Assembly: GCA_051656485.1 (NCBI GenBank)
Contig: JBOGBZ010000173.1
Coordinates: forward strand, 1 to 10,917
Length of the DNA: 10,917 nucleotides
Reading direction: 5' to 3'
From: JBOFDK01 sp051656485
GTDB taxonomy: Bacteria; Bacillota; Clostridia; Lachnospirales; Cellulosilyticaceae
Shown here: piece by piece, positions 1 through 7,091 of the stretch
How positions within the stretch are numbered: position 1 is the stretch's first letter
Layout: each line of letters opens with the position of its first letter
Notes under the pieces: model-generated
What the model was told of the DNA's origin: nothing
The model's database searches: none
The model's input: the letters and a program-made list of their open reading frames with translations, nothing else
Made by a program: the position numbers and the translations under genes

Positions 1-1344
1 ATTGATGAAACCATCATTCACGGTTATACAAGAGATGGTAAAGAAGCAGCGAAGGCTTGTGTTGAAGCAGGTATCGATATCGAGATGATGTCTAGTCATT
101 ACATCAACTACGGAAAAGAACTTGTAGAAGAAGGTAAACTTTCAGTAGATCTTATCGATGAAGCAGTAAGACGTATCTTAACACTTAAAGAAGAATTAGG
201 TCTTTTTGAAAATCCTTACAAAGATGCAAGTGAGGAAATGGAAGAGAAGATTCACTTATGTCCAGAGCATATCGCAAAGGCAAAAGAAGTAGCACGTGAC
301 TGTGCGGTTCTTCTGAAAAATGAAGGAGCTCTTCCAATTCAGAAAGGCATTAAAGTAGGTATCGCAGGACCGTTTGCAGAGTTTGCAGATACAATGGGTG
401 GCTGGTGCCTAACAAACAAACAAAATAATGCTACTTTAGCCACAGAGCTAGAAGACAGAGGTATCCAAGTAGTGACAGCTATGACCAAAGAGCTTGGCGC
501 TATGCAAGATGGTATCTTCGATGTAGAAGATGAAGTAGCGCAAGCAGTGGAAGCTTTTGCTGATTGTGATGTCATCATTGCAGCAGTAGGTGAGCATCCA
601 TGGGATTCAGGAGAAAGTGCTAGCCGTACAAACCTTCGTCTGTCACCAAATCAAGAAAAGCTTATCCAGCAGTTACATACATTAGGTAAGCCAGTAGTAG
701 CCTTATTATTCGGTGGTAGACCACTAGAGATTGCACCAGTATTACCTTACTGTGATGCAGTGCTTGAAGGATGGTTCTTAGGTACAGAATCAAGCTCAGC
801 TATCGTAGATATCCTTTTAGGTGAGCATAACCCTTGTGGAAGACTTTCTATGAGTTTCCCACAAACAGTAGGGCAAATCCCAGTACACTACAACTGCTAC
901 AACACAGGTCGTCCAAACCACGGTAAGCGTCATCGTTATGTATCTTGTTACTTAGATTGTGATAACGAGCCACTTTATCCATTCGGTTATGGACTAAGCT
1001 ACGGACAAGTAGACTACACAAACTTTGATGTAGAAGTACAAGGTGAAAAAGTAGTTGCACGTATCACTTTAGAAAATACTTCAGAGTATATCATTAAAGA
1101 AACGGTACAGCTTTATATTCGTGACCTTTATGCAAGTATTGTAAGACCAGTGAAGGAAATGAAAGATTTCACACAGGTAGTACTTGCACCAGGCGAAAAG
1201 CAAGAAGTGACTTTTGAAGTGACAAAAGAAATGCTTATGTTCTACAACAATAAGCTAGAGTACGTCTTCGAAGCAGGCGAATTTGATATCATGATTGGTA
1301 GAAATGCCGCAGATGTACAATCAAAGACTATTTGTCTTGAATAA
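1..1344 (+). CDS. GH3 beta-glycosidase, 3' part (5' end outside window)
   Basis: This is the C-terminal 447 residues of a family 3 glycoside hydrolase, which removes terminal beta-linked glucose or xylose from oligosaccharides. The frame is open from base 1, so the gene starts upstream; ATG codons near 85 are internal. By alignment with the paralog at 2605-4758, about 268 codons are missing, including the N-terminal TIM barrel and the SDW nucleophile just before the window edge. Visible parts are the end of the barrel (EMMSSHY), the GH3 C-terminal alpha/beta sandwich (CAVLLKNEGALP; SGESASR with candidate acid/base Glu at in-window residue 205), PFGYGLSYG at about 327-335, and a C-terminal fibronectin-III-like domain. 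The remaining length is nearly that of the paralog (447 versus 449), so this end is intact. Whether it prefers glucosides or xylosides cannot be told. The gene ends at a terminator and is probably the last of an upstream operon. Confidence 0.93.
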   Translation: MDETIIHGYTRDGKEAAKACVEAGIDIEMMSSHYINYGKELVEEGKLSVDLIDEAVRRILTLKEELGLFENPYKDASEEMEEKIHLCPEHIAKAKEVARDCAVLLKNEGALPIQKGIKVGIAGPFAEFADTMGGWCLTNKQNNATLATELEDRGIQVVTAMTKELGAMQDGIFDVEDEVAQAVEAFADCDVIIAAVGEHPWDSGESASRTNLRLSPNQEKLIQQLHTLGKPVVALLFGGRPLEIAPVLPYCDAVLEGWFLGTESSSAIVDILLGEHNPCGRLSMSFPQTVGQIPVHYNCYNTGRPNHGKRHRYVSCYLDCDNEPLYPFGYGLSYGQVDYTNFDVEVQGEKVVARITLENTSEYIIKETVQLYIRDLYASIVRPVKEMKDFTQVVLAPGEKQEVTFEVTKEMLMFYNNKLEYVFEAGEFDIMIGRNAADVQSKTICLE

Positions 1345-1354
1345 TTAAGAAGAG

Positions 1355-1393
1355 ATACACGAGGGTAGAGAGATGACCTTCGTGTATTTTTTT
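1355..1393 (+). terminator. Rho-independent terminator after the first GH3 gene
   Basis: An 11-bp stem (ATACACGAGGG pairing with CCTTCGTGTAT, one G-U pair) closes an 11-base loop and is followed directly by a run of seven T. It starts 10 bases after the GH3 stop codon and separates that gene from the regulator unit. Confidence 0.9.
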
Positions 1394-1403
1394 GTAAATC
1401 AAA

Positions 1404-1417
1404 TCGAAACGTATAAA
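1404..1417. promoter_or_regulatory. Candidate upstream operator for the LacI-family regulator
   Basis: TCGAAACGTATAAA matches the reverse complement of the motif at 1546-1559 at 13 of 14 positions. The core AAACGTAT has the central CG usual for LacI-family operators. It lies between the terminator and the promoter of the regulator gene, about 142 bp from the other copy, which would suit repression by DNA looping. Binding is inferred from sequence only. Confidence 0.5.
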
Positions 1418-1500
1418 AATTAAAGTGATAAAAATACACAATTAAAACGAATAAAAAGTATAAAATAGATAAAAAAATAATTTAAATAGCTAATAAAATG

Positions 1501-1529
1501 TTGAAAATAACAAAACAAAATGCTAATAT
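1501..1529 (+). promoter_or_regulatory. Sigma-A type promoter of the lacI-GH3-GH4 unit
   Basis: A -35 box TTGAAA (1501-1506) and a -10 box TAATAT (1524-1529) are 17 bases apart. An extended -10 TGC (1521-1523) directly precedes the -10 box. The upstream 100 bases are very A-rich, like an UP element. Transcription would start near 1536, just before the downstream operator-like motif and the ribosome binding site. No other promoter is evident before 6188. Confidence 0.7.
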
Positions 1530-1545
1530 AACTATAAGAAATCAA

Positions 1546-1561
1546 TTTAAACGTTTCGAAA
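1546..1561. promoter_or_regulatory. Candidate downstream operator for the LacI-family regulator
   Basis: TTTAAACGTTTCGAAA contains two overlapping perfect palindromes, AAACGTTT (1549-1556) and TTTCGAAA (1554-1561). It lies about 10 to 25 bases after the predicted transcription start and abuts the ribosome binding site, a place where a bound repressor would block transcription. It has the central CG of LacI-family sites but lacks the TG/CA ends of a good CcpA cre site, so autoregulation by the adjacent gene is the more likely role. Confidence 0.6.
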
Positions 1562-1566
1562 GGAGG
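1561..1566 (+). promoter_or_regulatory. Shine-Dalgarno site that places the regulator start at ATT 1572 or ATA 1575
   Basis: A perfect AGGAGG is 5 bases before ATT (1572) and 8 bases before ATA (1575). It is 26 bases before the first conventional start codon in frame, GTG at 1593, which is too far. In frame upstream there is a TAA at 1548-1550, and no ATG, GTG or TTG lies between it and 1593. Confidence 0.7.
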
Positions 1567-1574
1567 CGAACATT

Positions 1575-2561
1575 ATACCTACTATAAAAGATGTGGCGAA
1601 GAAAGCGAACGTATCTATCTCCACAGTATCTTATGCCTTGAATGGTACCAGAAGCATTAGTGAAGAGACGAAAAAAAGAGTGTTTCAAGCAGCAGAAGAA
1701 CTAGGTTACCAGCCAAACGGTATTGCTAGAAGTTTAAAGATGAAAAGTAATCGCATGATTGCGGTTATCATCAATAGTTTTCATGGACCTATCTATCAAG
1801 AAGTACTACGAGGGATTAGTGAAGTAGCCACAAAGAATAATTATGAAGTCATTGCCTCAGAGTGTTTCACAGGGAAGACACAGGTCACACGGATTTTATC
1901 CCATCGCTTTGTAGATGGTGCCATTATCATGGCAGACTATCTTAGTGATGAGACATTAGAGAGTATTGCTTCTGAGCGGTTTCCTATTGTGGTATTAGAT
2001 AGAGAGACTAAGGGAGAGGCTATGACAAGCGTACTCATTGATAATGAAAATGCTGCTTATAAGATCATGAGGTACTTTAAAGATAAGGGTTATGAAAAGA
2101 TAGGGTACTTAGGTGGTCCAGAGCAAGTTTATGATAGTAAGAAGCGCTTCGAAGGCTTTACAAGAGGGGTTAGAGATTTTGGATTAGAGACACAAGATGA
2201 GTGGCAGGTTGCGTCTGATTTTACAGAAGAAGGTGGCTATAATGTCATGAATCAGTGGCTACAAGAATTAGGAAAAGACCAGTTGCCAAGAGCTATCTTT
2301 AGTGCCAATGACGAGATGGCTATCGGTGCCATGAGCGCACTACAAGAAGCAGGCGTAGAAGTGCCTAGTCAAGTCGCTATCGTAGGCTTTGATGATATTC
2401 GCTTATGCGACTATATAAGACCAAAGCTAAGTACAGTACGTAGACCATGCTATGAATTAGGTGTCATGGCGGGGGATAATTTAATTGCAAGGCTTAATGG
2501 AGAGAAGGTAGCACGGGCAGTGACGTTAGCATCAGAACTGGTGATAAGAGAAAGCTGCTAA
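1575..2561 (+). CDS. LacI-family transcriptional regulator with non-canonical start codon
   Basis: This is a sugar-responsive DNA-binding repressor of the LacI/GalR family, about 328 residues, the usual family length. The N-terminal helix-turn-helix (PTIKDVAKKANVSISTVSYA, with hinge helix region around GYQPNGIARSLK) is followed by a periplasmic-binding-protein-like effector domain. Typical landmarks there are RMIAVI, VDGAII, VLDRE, IGYLGGP, RFEGF, IFSANDEMAIGAM and VAIVGFDDI. The effector is not predictable but is presumably a sugar from the substrates of the linked glycosidases. The start is odd: the family N-terminus M-P-T-I-K-D-V-A is recovered only if translation starts at ATA 1575 (or ATT 1572, one residue longer). 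The GTG at 1593 is the Val of KDVA, so starting there would cut into helix 1 and lies far from the ribosome binding site. A mutated or misread ATG is another explanation. It is followed after 43 bp by the GH3 gene, with no terminator between. Confidence 0.92.
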   Translation: MPTIKDVAKKANVSISTVSYALNGTRSISEETKKRVFQAAEELGYQPNGIARSLKMKSNRMIAVIINSFHGPIYQEVLRGISEVATKNNYEVIASECFTGKTQVTRILSHRFVDGAIIMADYLSDETLESIASERFPIVVLDRETKGEAMTSVLIDNENAAYKIMRYFKDKGYEKIGYLGGPEQVYDSKKRFEGFTRGVRDFGLETQDEWQVASDFTEEGGYNVMNQWLQELGKDQLPRAIFSANDEMAIGAMSALQEAGVEVPSQVAIVGFDDIRLCDYIRPKLSTVRRPCYELGVMAGDNLIARLNGEKVARAVTLASELVIRESC

Positions 2562-2589
2562 ACATATGAACGGAAAATTACAAACCATC

Positions 2590-2596
2590 AAAGGAG
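2590..2596 (+). promoter_or_regulatory. Shine-Dalgarno site fixing the GH3 start at 2605
   Basis: AAAGGAG lies 8 bases before ATG 2605. The earlier in-frame ATG at 2566 is 4 bases after the regulator stop codon with no ribosome binding site, and would add 13 residues (MNGKLQTIKGDKK) unlike the start of GH3 enzymes. Confidence 0.8.
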
Positions 2597-2604
2597 ACAA
2601 GAAG

Positions 2605-4758
2605 ATGACAGCAAAAAGAAATTTAAATGACTTACTCAAGCAAATGACATTAGAAGAAAAGATAGGCCAGCTTTTACAGCTTATCCCAGACTTTTATAGT
2701 GATAATACAAAAGGGGAAGTGACAGGACCACTCAATGACTTAGGTCTTGCAGAAAAAGATGTATGGCAGACAGGTTCTGTACTGGGTGCTGCAAATGCAC
2801 AACAAGTAATCGATGTACAGAAGAAGTACTTAGAGAACAATCGTCTAGGTATACCACTTGTATTTATGGCAGACGTCATCCACGGCTACCGTACGATTTT
2901 CCCTATCCCACTTGCATTGGGTGCTTCATGGGATGTGGATGCTGCTGAGGAGATGGCAAATGTATCAGCAGTAGAGGCAGCAGTAGCAGGGACACATGTA
3001 ACTTTCTCACCAATGGTAGACCTTGTACGTGACCCAAGATGGGGACGTGTACTTGAAACCACAGGAGAAGATGCATATCTTAATGGTTTATTTGCAAAGG
3101 CTTTCGTTAAGGGGTATCAAGGTGACCTGACAGGCGAGTACGATATTGCAGCATGTGTGAAGCACTTCGCAGGTTATGGTGCAGCAGAAGCAGGTAGAGA
3201 TTACAATACGGTAGATATGTCAGACCGTACACTTCGTGAATATTACTTACCAGCCTATAAGGCAGCCCTTGATGCAGGCTGTAAAATGGTGATGACATCA
3301 TTCAATACAGTACATGGCGTACCAAGTACAGGTAATGAATACTTAATGAAAAATATCCTTCGTGATGAGTGGGGCTTTGATGGTGTCGTGGTATCTGACT
3401 GGGGTGCAGTAGGTGAACTTATTCCTCATGGTGCAGCAGAAGATGGCAAAGAAGCAGCTGAGAGATCCATTAAGGCGACAGTAGACTTAGAGATGATGAC
3501 TTCTCATTACGTTAATAATTTAGTAGAGCTTATCCAAGAAGGTGCGGTAGCAGAAAGTGAAATCGATGCATGTGTGTTACGTATCCTTCAATTAAAAGAA
3601 GACTTAGGACTTTTTGATAATCCATATAAGGCAGCAAGTCCAGAAAAAGAGAAAGAACTTGTATTATGTGATGCCCATAGAGAAGCAGCACGTCGTATCG
3701 CACGTAAGACAATGGTTCTTCTAAAAAATGAAGAAGTATTACCACTTCAAAAAGGCCAAAAAGTAGCACTTATTGGACCACATGGTGATAACCAAGAAAT
3801 CTTAGGTGCATGGTCATGGCAAGGTAGACCAGAAGAAGCGATTTCTTTACATACAGCATTAGTAGAGAGAATCGGTGAAGGTCAAGTAACTTTTGCTAGA
3901 GGATGTGAGCTTGAAGGGACAGTAATCGACGAAGAAGTGGTGAGAAAAGCAGTAGCAGATGCAGACGTTGTCATCTTAGCTATTGGTGAGCCGATGAACT
4001 TAAGTGGAGAAGCGGCGAGCCGTAGCCAGATTAAGTTAACAGGTGCACAAGAAGAGCTTGCAGCCTTTGTAAAATCACTTGGAAAACCAGTAGCAACAGT
4101 TCTTTTCAACGGTAGACCATTAGAAATCACAAATCTTGTACAACATACAGATGCCATACTTGAAGCATGGTATCCAGGTTCAGAAGCAGGTCATGCAGTA
4201 GTGGATGTACTTTACGGAGACCACAACCCATCAGCAAGACTTACCATGAGCTTCCCATATGCAGTAGGGCAAATCCCAGTGTACTACAACTGCTACAACA
4301 CAGGACGTCCTGTACCAGAAGATAAGACAGTATTCGGCTACTTCTCACAGTACAAAGACATACCAAACAAGCCACTTTACCCATTTGGCTACGGACTAAG
4401 CTACACAAGCTTTGCTTATGACGAGATGGCTATAAGTCAAGAAGTGATAACAAAAGATGAGACAATTACAGTAAGTGTAAAAGTGAAAAACACTGGTAAA
4501 GTAGAAGGCATCGAAACTGTACAGCTTTATATAAGAGATATGGCTGGTTCAACAGTAAGACCAATCAAAGAACTTAAGGCTTACGAAAGAGTATCCTTAC
4601 AACCAGGTGAGGAAAGAGAAGTACAGTTCAGCATTACAGAAGAGATGCTGAAGTATCACACATTAAGTGGACGCTTCGAAGCAGAGAAAGGCAACTTCAG
4701 AGTAATGGTAGGACCTCATAGTGAAGAGGTAATGGAAAAAGGATTTAAACTTATCTAA
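2605..4758 (+). CDS. GH3 beta-glucosidase/beta-xylosidase (BglX-like), full length
   Basis: This retaining family 3 glycoside hydrolase of 717 residues cleaves terminal beta-linked glucose or xylose by the double-displacement mechanism. Numbering from ATG 2605, the N-terminal TIM barrel runs to about residue 330, with DPRWGRVLET, substrate-binding K186-H187 (KHFAGYG) and nucleophile D265 in VVSDWGAV. The alpha/beta sandwich begins near 370 (MVLLKNEEVLPL) and carries SGEAASR with E469 as candidate acid/base. PFGYGLSYTSF (593-603) leads into a C-terminal fibronectin-III-like domain ending near 715. There is no signal peptide or membrane segment, so it is probably cytoplasmic and acts on imported oligosaccharides. 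It closely resembles the partial gene at 1-1344, including a stretch of near-identical DNA, so the two are paralogs by duplication. It sits between the regulator and the GH4 gene (44-bp gap to the latter) in one likely operon. Sugar preference is not resolved. Confidence 0.95.
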   Translation: MTAKRNLNDLLKQMTLEEKIGQLLQLIPDFYSDNTKGEVTGPLNDLGLAEKDVWQTGSVLGAANAQQVIDVQKKYLENNRLGIPLVFMADVIHGYRTIFPIPLALGASWDVDAAEEMANVSAVEAAVAGTHVTFSPMVDLVRDPRWGRVLETTGEDAYLNGLFAKAFVKGYQGDLTGEYDIAACVKHFAGYGAAEAGRDYNTVDMSDRTLREYYLPAYKAALDAGCKMVMTSFNTVHGVPSTGNEYLMKNILRDEWGFDGVVVSDWGAVGELIPHGAAEDGKEAAERSIKATVDLEMMTSHYVNNLVELIQEGAVAESEIDACVLRILQLKEDLGLFDNPYKAASPEKEKELVLCDAHREAARRIARKTMVLLKNEEVLPLQKGQKVALIGPHGDNQEILGAWSWQGRPEEAISLHTALVERIGEGQVTFARGCELEGTVIDEEVVRKAVADADVVILAIGEPMNLSGEAASRSQIKLTGAQEELAAFVKSLGKPVATVLFNGRPLEITNLVQHTDAILEAWYPGSEAGHAVVDVLYGDHNPSARLTMSFPYAVGQIPVYYNCYNTGRPVPEDKTVFGYFSQYKDIPNKPLYPFGYGLSYTSFAYDEMAISQEVITKDETITVSVKVKNTGKVEGIETVQLYIRDMAGSTVRPIKELKAYERVSLQPGEEREVQFSITEEMLKYHTLSGRFEAEKGNFRVMVGPHSEEVMEKGFKLI

Positions 4759-4802
4759 TAGCATAAAATTATACAGCTCAGGGGCTAAAGGAGAGACGTA
4801 AG

Positions 4803-6188
4803 ATGAAGAAGCTAAAGGTTGCATTAATAGGGGCAGGAAGTGTTTCGTTTGCATTAGGAGCACTTCATGACATGGTATTATCAAAAAGATTACAAGAGGA
4901 AGTAGAGCTAGAAGTAGCTTTAATGGACATTGTAGAGGCATATGTAGAGAGAACATATGCCTATGCAACTCAGATGTTTGACACCTTTGAAAGCAAGACA
5001 AAAGTATGGCGCACCACTGATTTAGAAGCAGCAGTAGTAGATGCAGACTTTGTCATTACAGCCATTGAAGTAGAACGCTACCATTATTGGTCACAAGATT
5101 TCCATGTACCACGCCAGTTCGGAAGCAAGCAGGTGTACGGGGAAAATGGCGGACCAGGGGCCATGTTCCATACCCTTAGAAATATGGGGCCTATGCTTGA
5201 GATTGCACGTACGATGGAGAAAGTATGTCCAGATGCGTGGCTTCTAAACTATACCAATCCTGAAGCGAAGCTAGTAGAAGCTATCGCTAAACTCACGAAG
5301 ATTAAAGTCGTAGGCTTATGCCATGGACTTGAGATGGGCATTGACCAATTAGCAAACTTTTTACAAATGGAAAAAGAGCATATTGGTGTAGAAGGTGGGG
5401 GTTTAAATCACTTCGGGTTCTTCACTAAGGTCTGGGACAAGAGAACAGGTGAAGACCTTTATCCAAAGTTTAAAGAGAACGAGAAGAAAGCTAATGCCTT
5501 TGCACACTTTGACCATCTAGGACTTTCACGTACGATGTACCATATTTATGGCTATTATCCATATCCAGGAACCAACCATTGTGGTGAATACGTATCTTAT
5601 GCAGATGACTTCTATGCAGGTTTATCACTCCAATTCCGTTATGAACCTGTCCAAGAGACTTTGTGGGAGAAAGGTTCAAGACAGCCAGAGTTTGTGTACT
5701 GTGCAGGTGGTCACCATCTTGATAGAGGAGTCTTTGAAGAAGGTGTGACACAAGAAGTATGGACTGAAGAAGCATATCAATTCGCTAAAGAAAAAGTGCA
5801 AATCAGTAACGAATATGCCATTCCTATTATAGAAGCCATCTTCTTTGACGATGCAATCAACCTTAAGGCAGTAAATATGCTAAACAATGGTGCAATAGCA
5901 GGACTTCCAGATGATATGGTCGTAGAAACACAAGCCATAGCAGATGGACAAGGCATTCGCTTTGTACCAATGGAAGTACCACTTCCAACAGCTGTACTTG
6001 GCACTATCAATATCCAAGGCAGTATCCATAAGCTTCTCATTGAAGCATTCGTGGAAGAATCAAAGACGAAGCTTTTACAAGCCATCTTACTTGACCCACA
6101 AGCACCTACATACTATCAAGCATGTGCAATGATAGATAAGATGTGTGAACTACAAAAAGATATCTTACCAAAGTTAGCATGGCAATAA
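4803..6188 (+). CDS. GH4 NAD- and metal-dependent glycosidase (alpha-galactosidase/alpha-glucosidase/alpha-glucuronidase group)
   Basis: This family 4 glycoside hydrolase has 461 residues, a normal family length. The family works by oxidation at C3, elimination and reduction, using NAD+ and a divalent metal such as Mn2+, usually under reducing conditions. Seen here are the N-terminal Rossmann motif GAGSVSF (residues 10-16), an acidic strand end (ALMDI, 39-43), NYTNP (149-153), the metal-ligand motif C173-H174-G175, and LNHFG with metal ligand H203, followed by TNHCGEY (257-263). Residues after the Cys-His pair track with substrate in this family. CHG is recalled from alpha-glucuronidases such as Thermotoga Agu4B (CHGH), whereas CHS goes with alpha-glucosidases and alpha-galactosidases; the fourth residue here is Leu, so the substrate stays open. 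There is no signal peptide. AAAGGAG lies 9 bases before the ATG. It is the last gene of the regulator operon, ahead of a terminator. Confidence 0.93.
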   Translation: MKKLKVALIGAGSVSFALGALHDMVLSKRLQEEVELEVALMDIVEAYVERTYAYATQMFDTFESKTKVWRTTDLEAAVVDADFVITAIEVERYHYWSQDFHVPRQFGSKQVYGENGGPGAMFHTLRNMGPMLEIARTMEKVCPDAWLLNYTNPEAKLVEAIAKLTKIKVVGLCHGLEMGIDQLANFLQMEKEHIGVEGGGLNHFGFFTKVWDKRTGEDLYPKFKENEKKANAFAHFDHLGLSRTMYHIYGYYPYPGTNHCGEYVSYADDFYAGLSLQFRYEPVQETLWEKGSRQPEFVYCAGGHHLDRGVFEEGVTQEVWTEEAYQFAKEKVQISNEYAIPIIEAIFFDDAINLKAVNMLNNGAIAGLPDDMVVETQAIADGQGIRFVPMEVPLPTAVLGTINIQGSIHKLLIEAFVEESKTKLLQAILLDPQAPTYYQACAMIDKMCELQKDILPKLAWQ

Positions 6189-6214
6189 GTAGTAGAAGCC
6201 AATGATGAAAAACC

Positions 6215-6260
6215 AATAGCTCATATTACCTAAGACAGAAGTAGTATGGGCTATTTTTTT
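6215..6260 (+). terminator. Rho-independent terminator after GH4
   Basis: A 15-bp stem (AATAGCTCATATTAC with GTAGTATGGGCTATT, two G-U pairs) has an 11-base loop and runs into seven T. It starts 26 bases after the GH4 stop codon. Only 22 bases separate its end from the next ribosome binding site, and no convincing promoter is seen there, so some read-through may feed the next two genes. Confidence 0.88.
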
Positions 6261-6293
6261 ATAAAATGATAAAAAAATAGTAAGGAGCAGGGG

Positions 6294-7061
6294 ATGGAGA
6301 AGTTAAAAGTAGTAACCTTCAATATAAGATGTGATTGTGTAGTGGATGGAAAAAATCGATTTGAATTAAGAAAAGATCTTATTGAAAAAAAGATAAAGCA
6401 GGAGTGTCCAGATATTATAGGGTTTCAAGAAATCCAACCGCATATGATTAGTTGGTTTAAGGATACATTTATAGACTATTATATTGTTGGGTGTGGGAGA
6501 GATATAGACTATAGTGGAGAGCATGTGGCGATCGCCTATAGAAAAGAATATTTAGAAGTTATAGATACAGAGACTTTTTGGCTATCACAAACACCTAAAA
6601 AGGCAGGATCTAGATTTGATAAACAAAGTATTTACCCAAGAATTTGTACTGTAATAACATTTAAACATGCAAAAATAAAGCAACTATTCCAATACTATAA
6701 TACTCACTTAGATCATGAGGAAGAGGAAGCACGGTTATTGGGATTAGAGCTTATTTTAGAGAAAATCAAGGGCAATGAGAAACAGGCAATGATACCTATT
6801 ATATTAGCAGGTGATTTTAATGCCGAACCGAGTTCAAAAGAAATACAACTATTAAAAGATTTTGGAAGATTAGAAGATTGTACAGAGTCACTTGAAGGAA
6901 CATTTCATGGGTTTGGAGCACTTGATACTTTAGAGAAGATAGACTATATCTATACAAGTCAAGAAATAGTATGGACGGGGACAGAGGTTTGGGATGATAG
7001 AAAGGATGATGTGTATTTATCAGATCATTATCCAATAGCAGTTACATTAGAAATGCTTTGA
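6294..7061 (+). CDS. Endonuclease/exonuclease/phosphatase (EEP) family protein
   Basis: This is a 255-residue, single-domain member of the metal-dependent EEP phosphoesterase superfamily, which includes nucleases, sphingomyelinases and inositol phosphatases. All signature residues are present: N10 (TFNIR), E46 (GFQEI), H138 (NTHLDHE), D174 and N176 (AGDFNAEP), D217 (KIDYIY) and D244-H245 (SDHYPIAV). It should be catalytically competent. Layout and GRDIDYSGEHVAIAYRK resemble the small bacterial EEP-1-type proteins often found among polysaccharide-use genes, whose substrate is generally unknown. There is no signal peptide. AAGGAG lies 6 bases before the ATG. It ends 27-30 bases before the start of the inverted GH3, so the two are probably co-transcribed. 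Codon use differs from its neighbours: eight of ten Arg codons are AGA and none is CGT, whereas CGT is common in the upstream GH3. This may mean separate acquisition or lower expression. A phosphodiester or phosphosugar substrate is a guess. Confidence 0.88.
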   Translation: MEKLKVVTFNIRCDCVVDGKNRFELRKDLIEKKIKQECPDIIGFQEIQPHMISWFKDTFIDYYIVGCGRDIDYSGEHVAIAYRKEYLEVIDTETFWLSQTPKKAGSRFDKQSIYPRICTVITFKHAKIKQLFQYYNTHLDHEEEEARLLGLELILEKIKGNEKQAMIPIILAGDFNAEPSSKEIQLLKDFGRLEDCTESLEGTFHGFGALDTLEKIDYIYTSQEIVWTGTEVWDDRKDDVYLSDHYPIAVTLEML

Positions 7062-7091
7062 AAAATAAATAGAGTGATAGGAGCGTTAATG

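Noticed and set aside
1394..1500. Possible small gene or RNA in the A-rich stretch before the regulator promoter
   Set aside because: The sequence is low-complexity A/T with no ribosome binding site and start codon pair or stable hairpin; only the operator-like motif at 1404-1417 stands out.
1546..1561. CcpA cre site
   Set aside because: The centre resembles cre, but the TG...CA ends are absent, and the matching copy at 1404-1417 points to a specific LacI-family regulator instead.
2566..2604. Earlier ATG for the full-length GH3 gene
   Set aside because: No ribosome binding site precedes it, and a good AAAGGAG is correctly spaced to ATG 2605.
3882..4157. Open frame of 91 codons on the minus strand inside the GH3 gene
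   Set aside because: It is wholly antisense to a conserved coding region, has a low-complexity Ser/Ala/Thr-rich product, and no ribosome binding site was noted.
4663..5001. Open frame of 112 codons on the minus strand across the GH3-GH4 junction
   Set aside because: The product is Leu/Phe/His-rich as expected from the complement of the coding strand, with no recognisable domain; both sense genes are well supported.
5777..6085. Open frame of 102 codons on the minus strand inside the GH4 gene
   Set aside because: It is antisense to conserved GH4 sequence and has no family resemblance.
7074..7091. GTG start for the inverted GH3 gene
   Set aside because: The only ribosome binding site (GGAG, 7080-7083) lies downstream of it and fits ATG 7089 or 7092.
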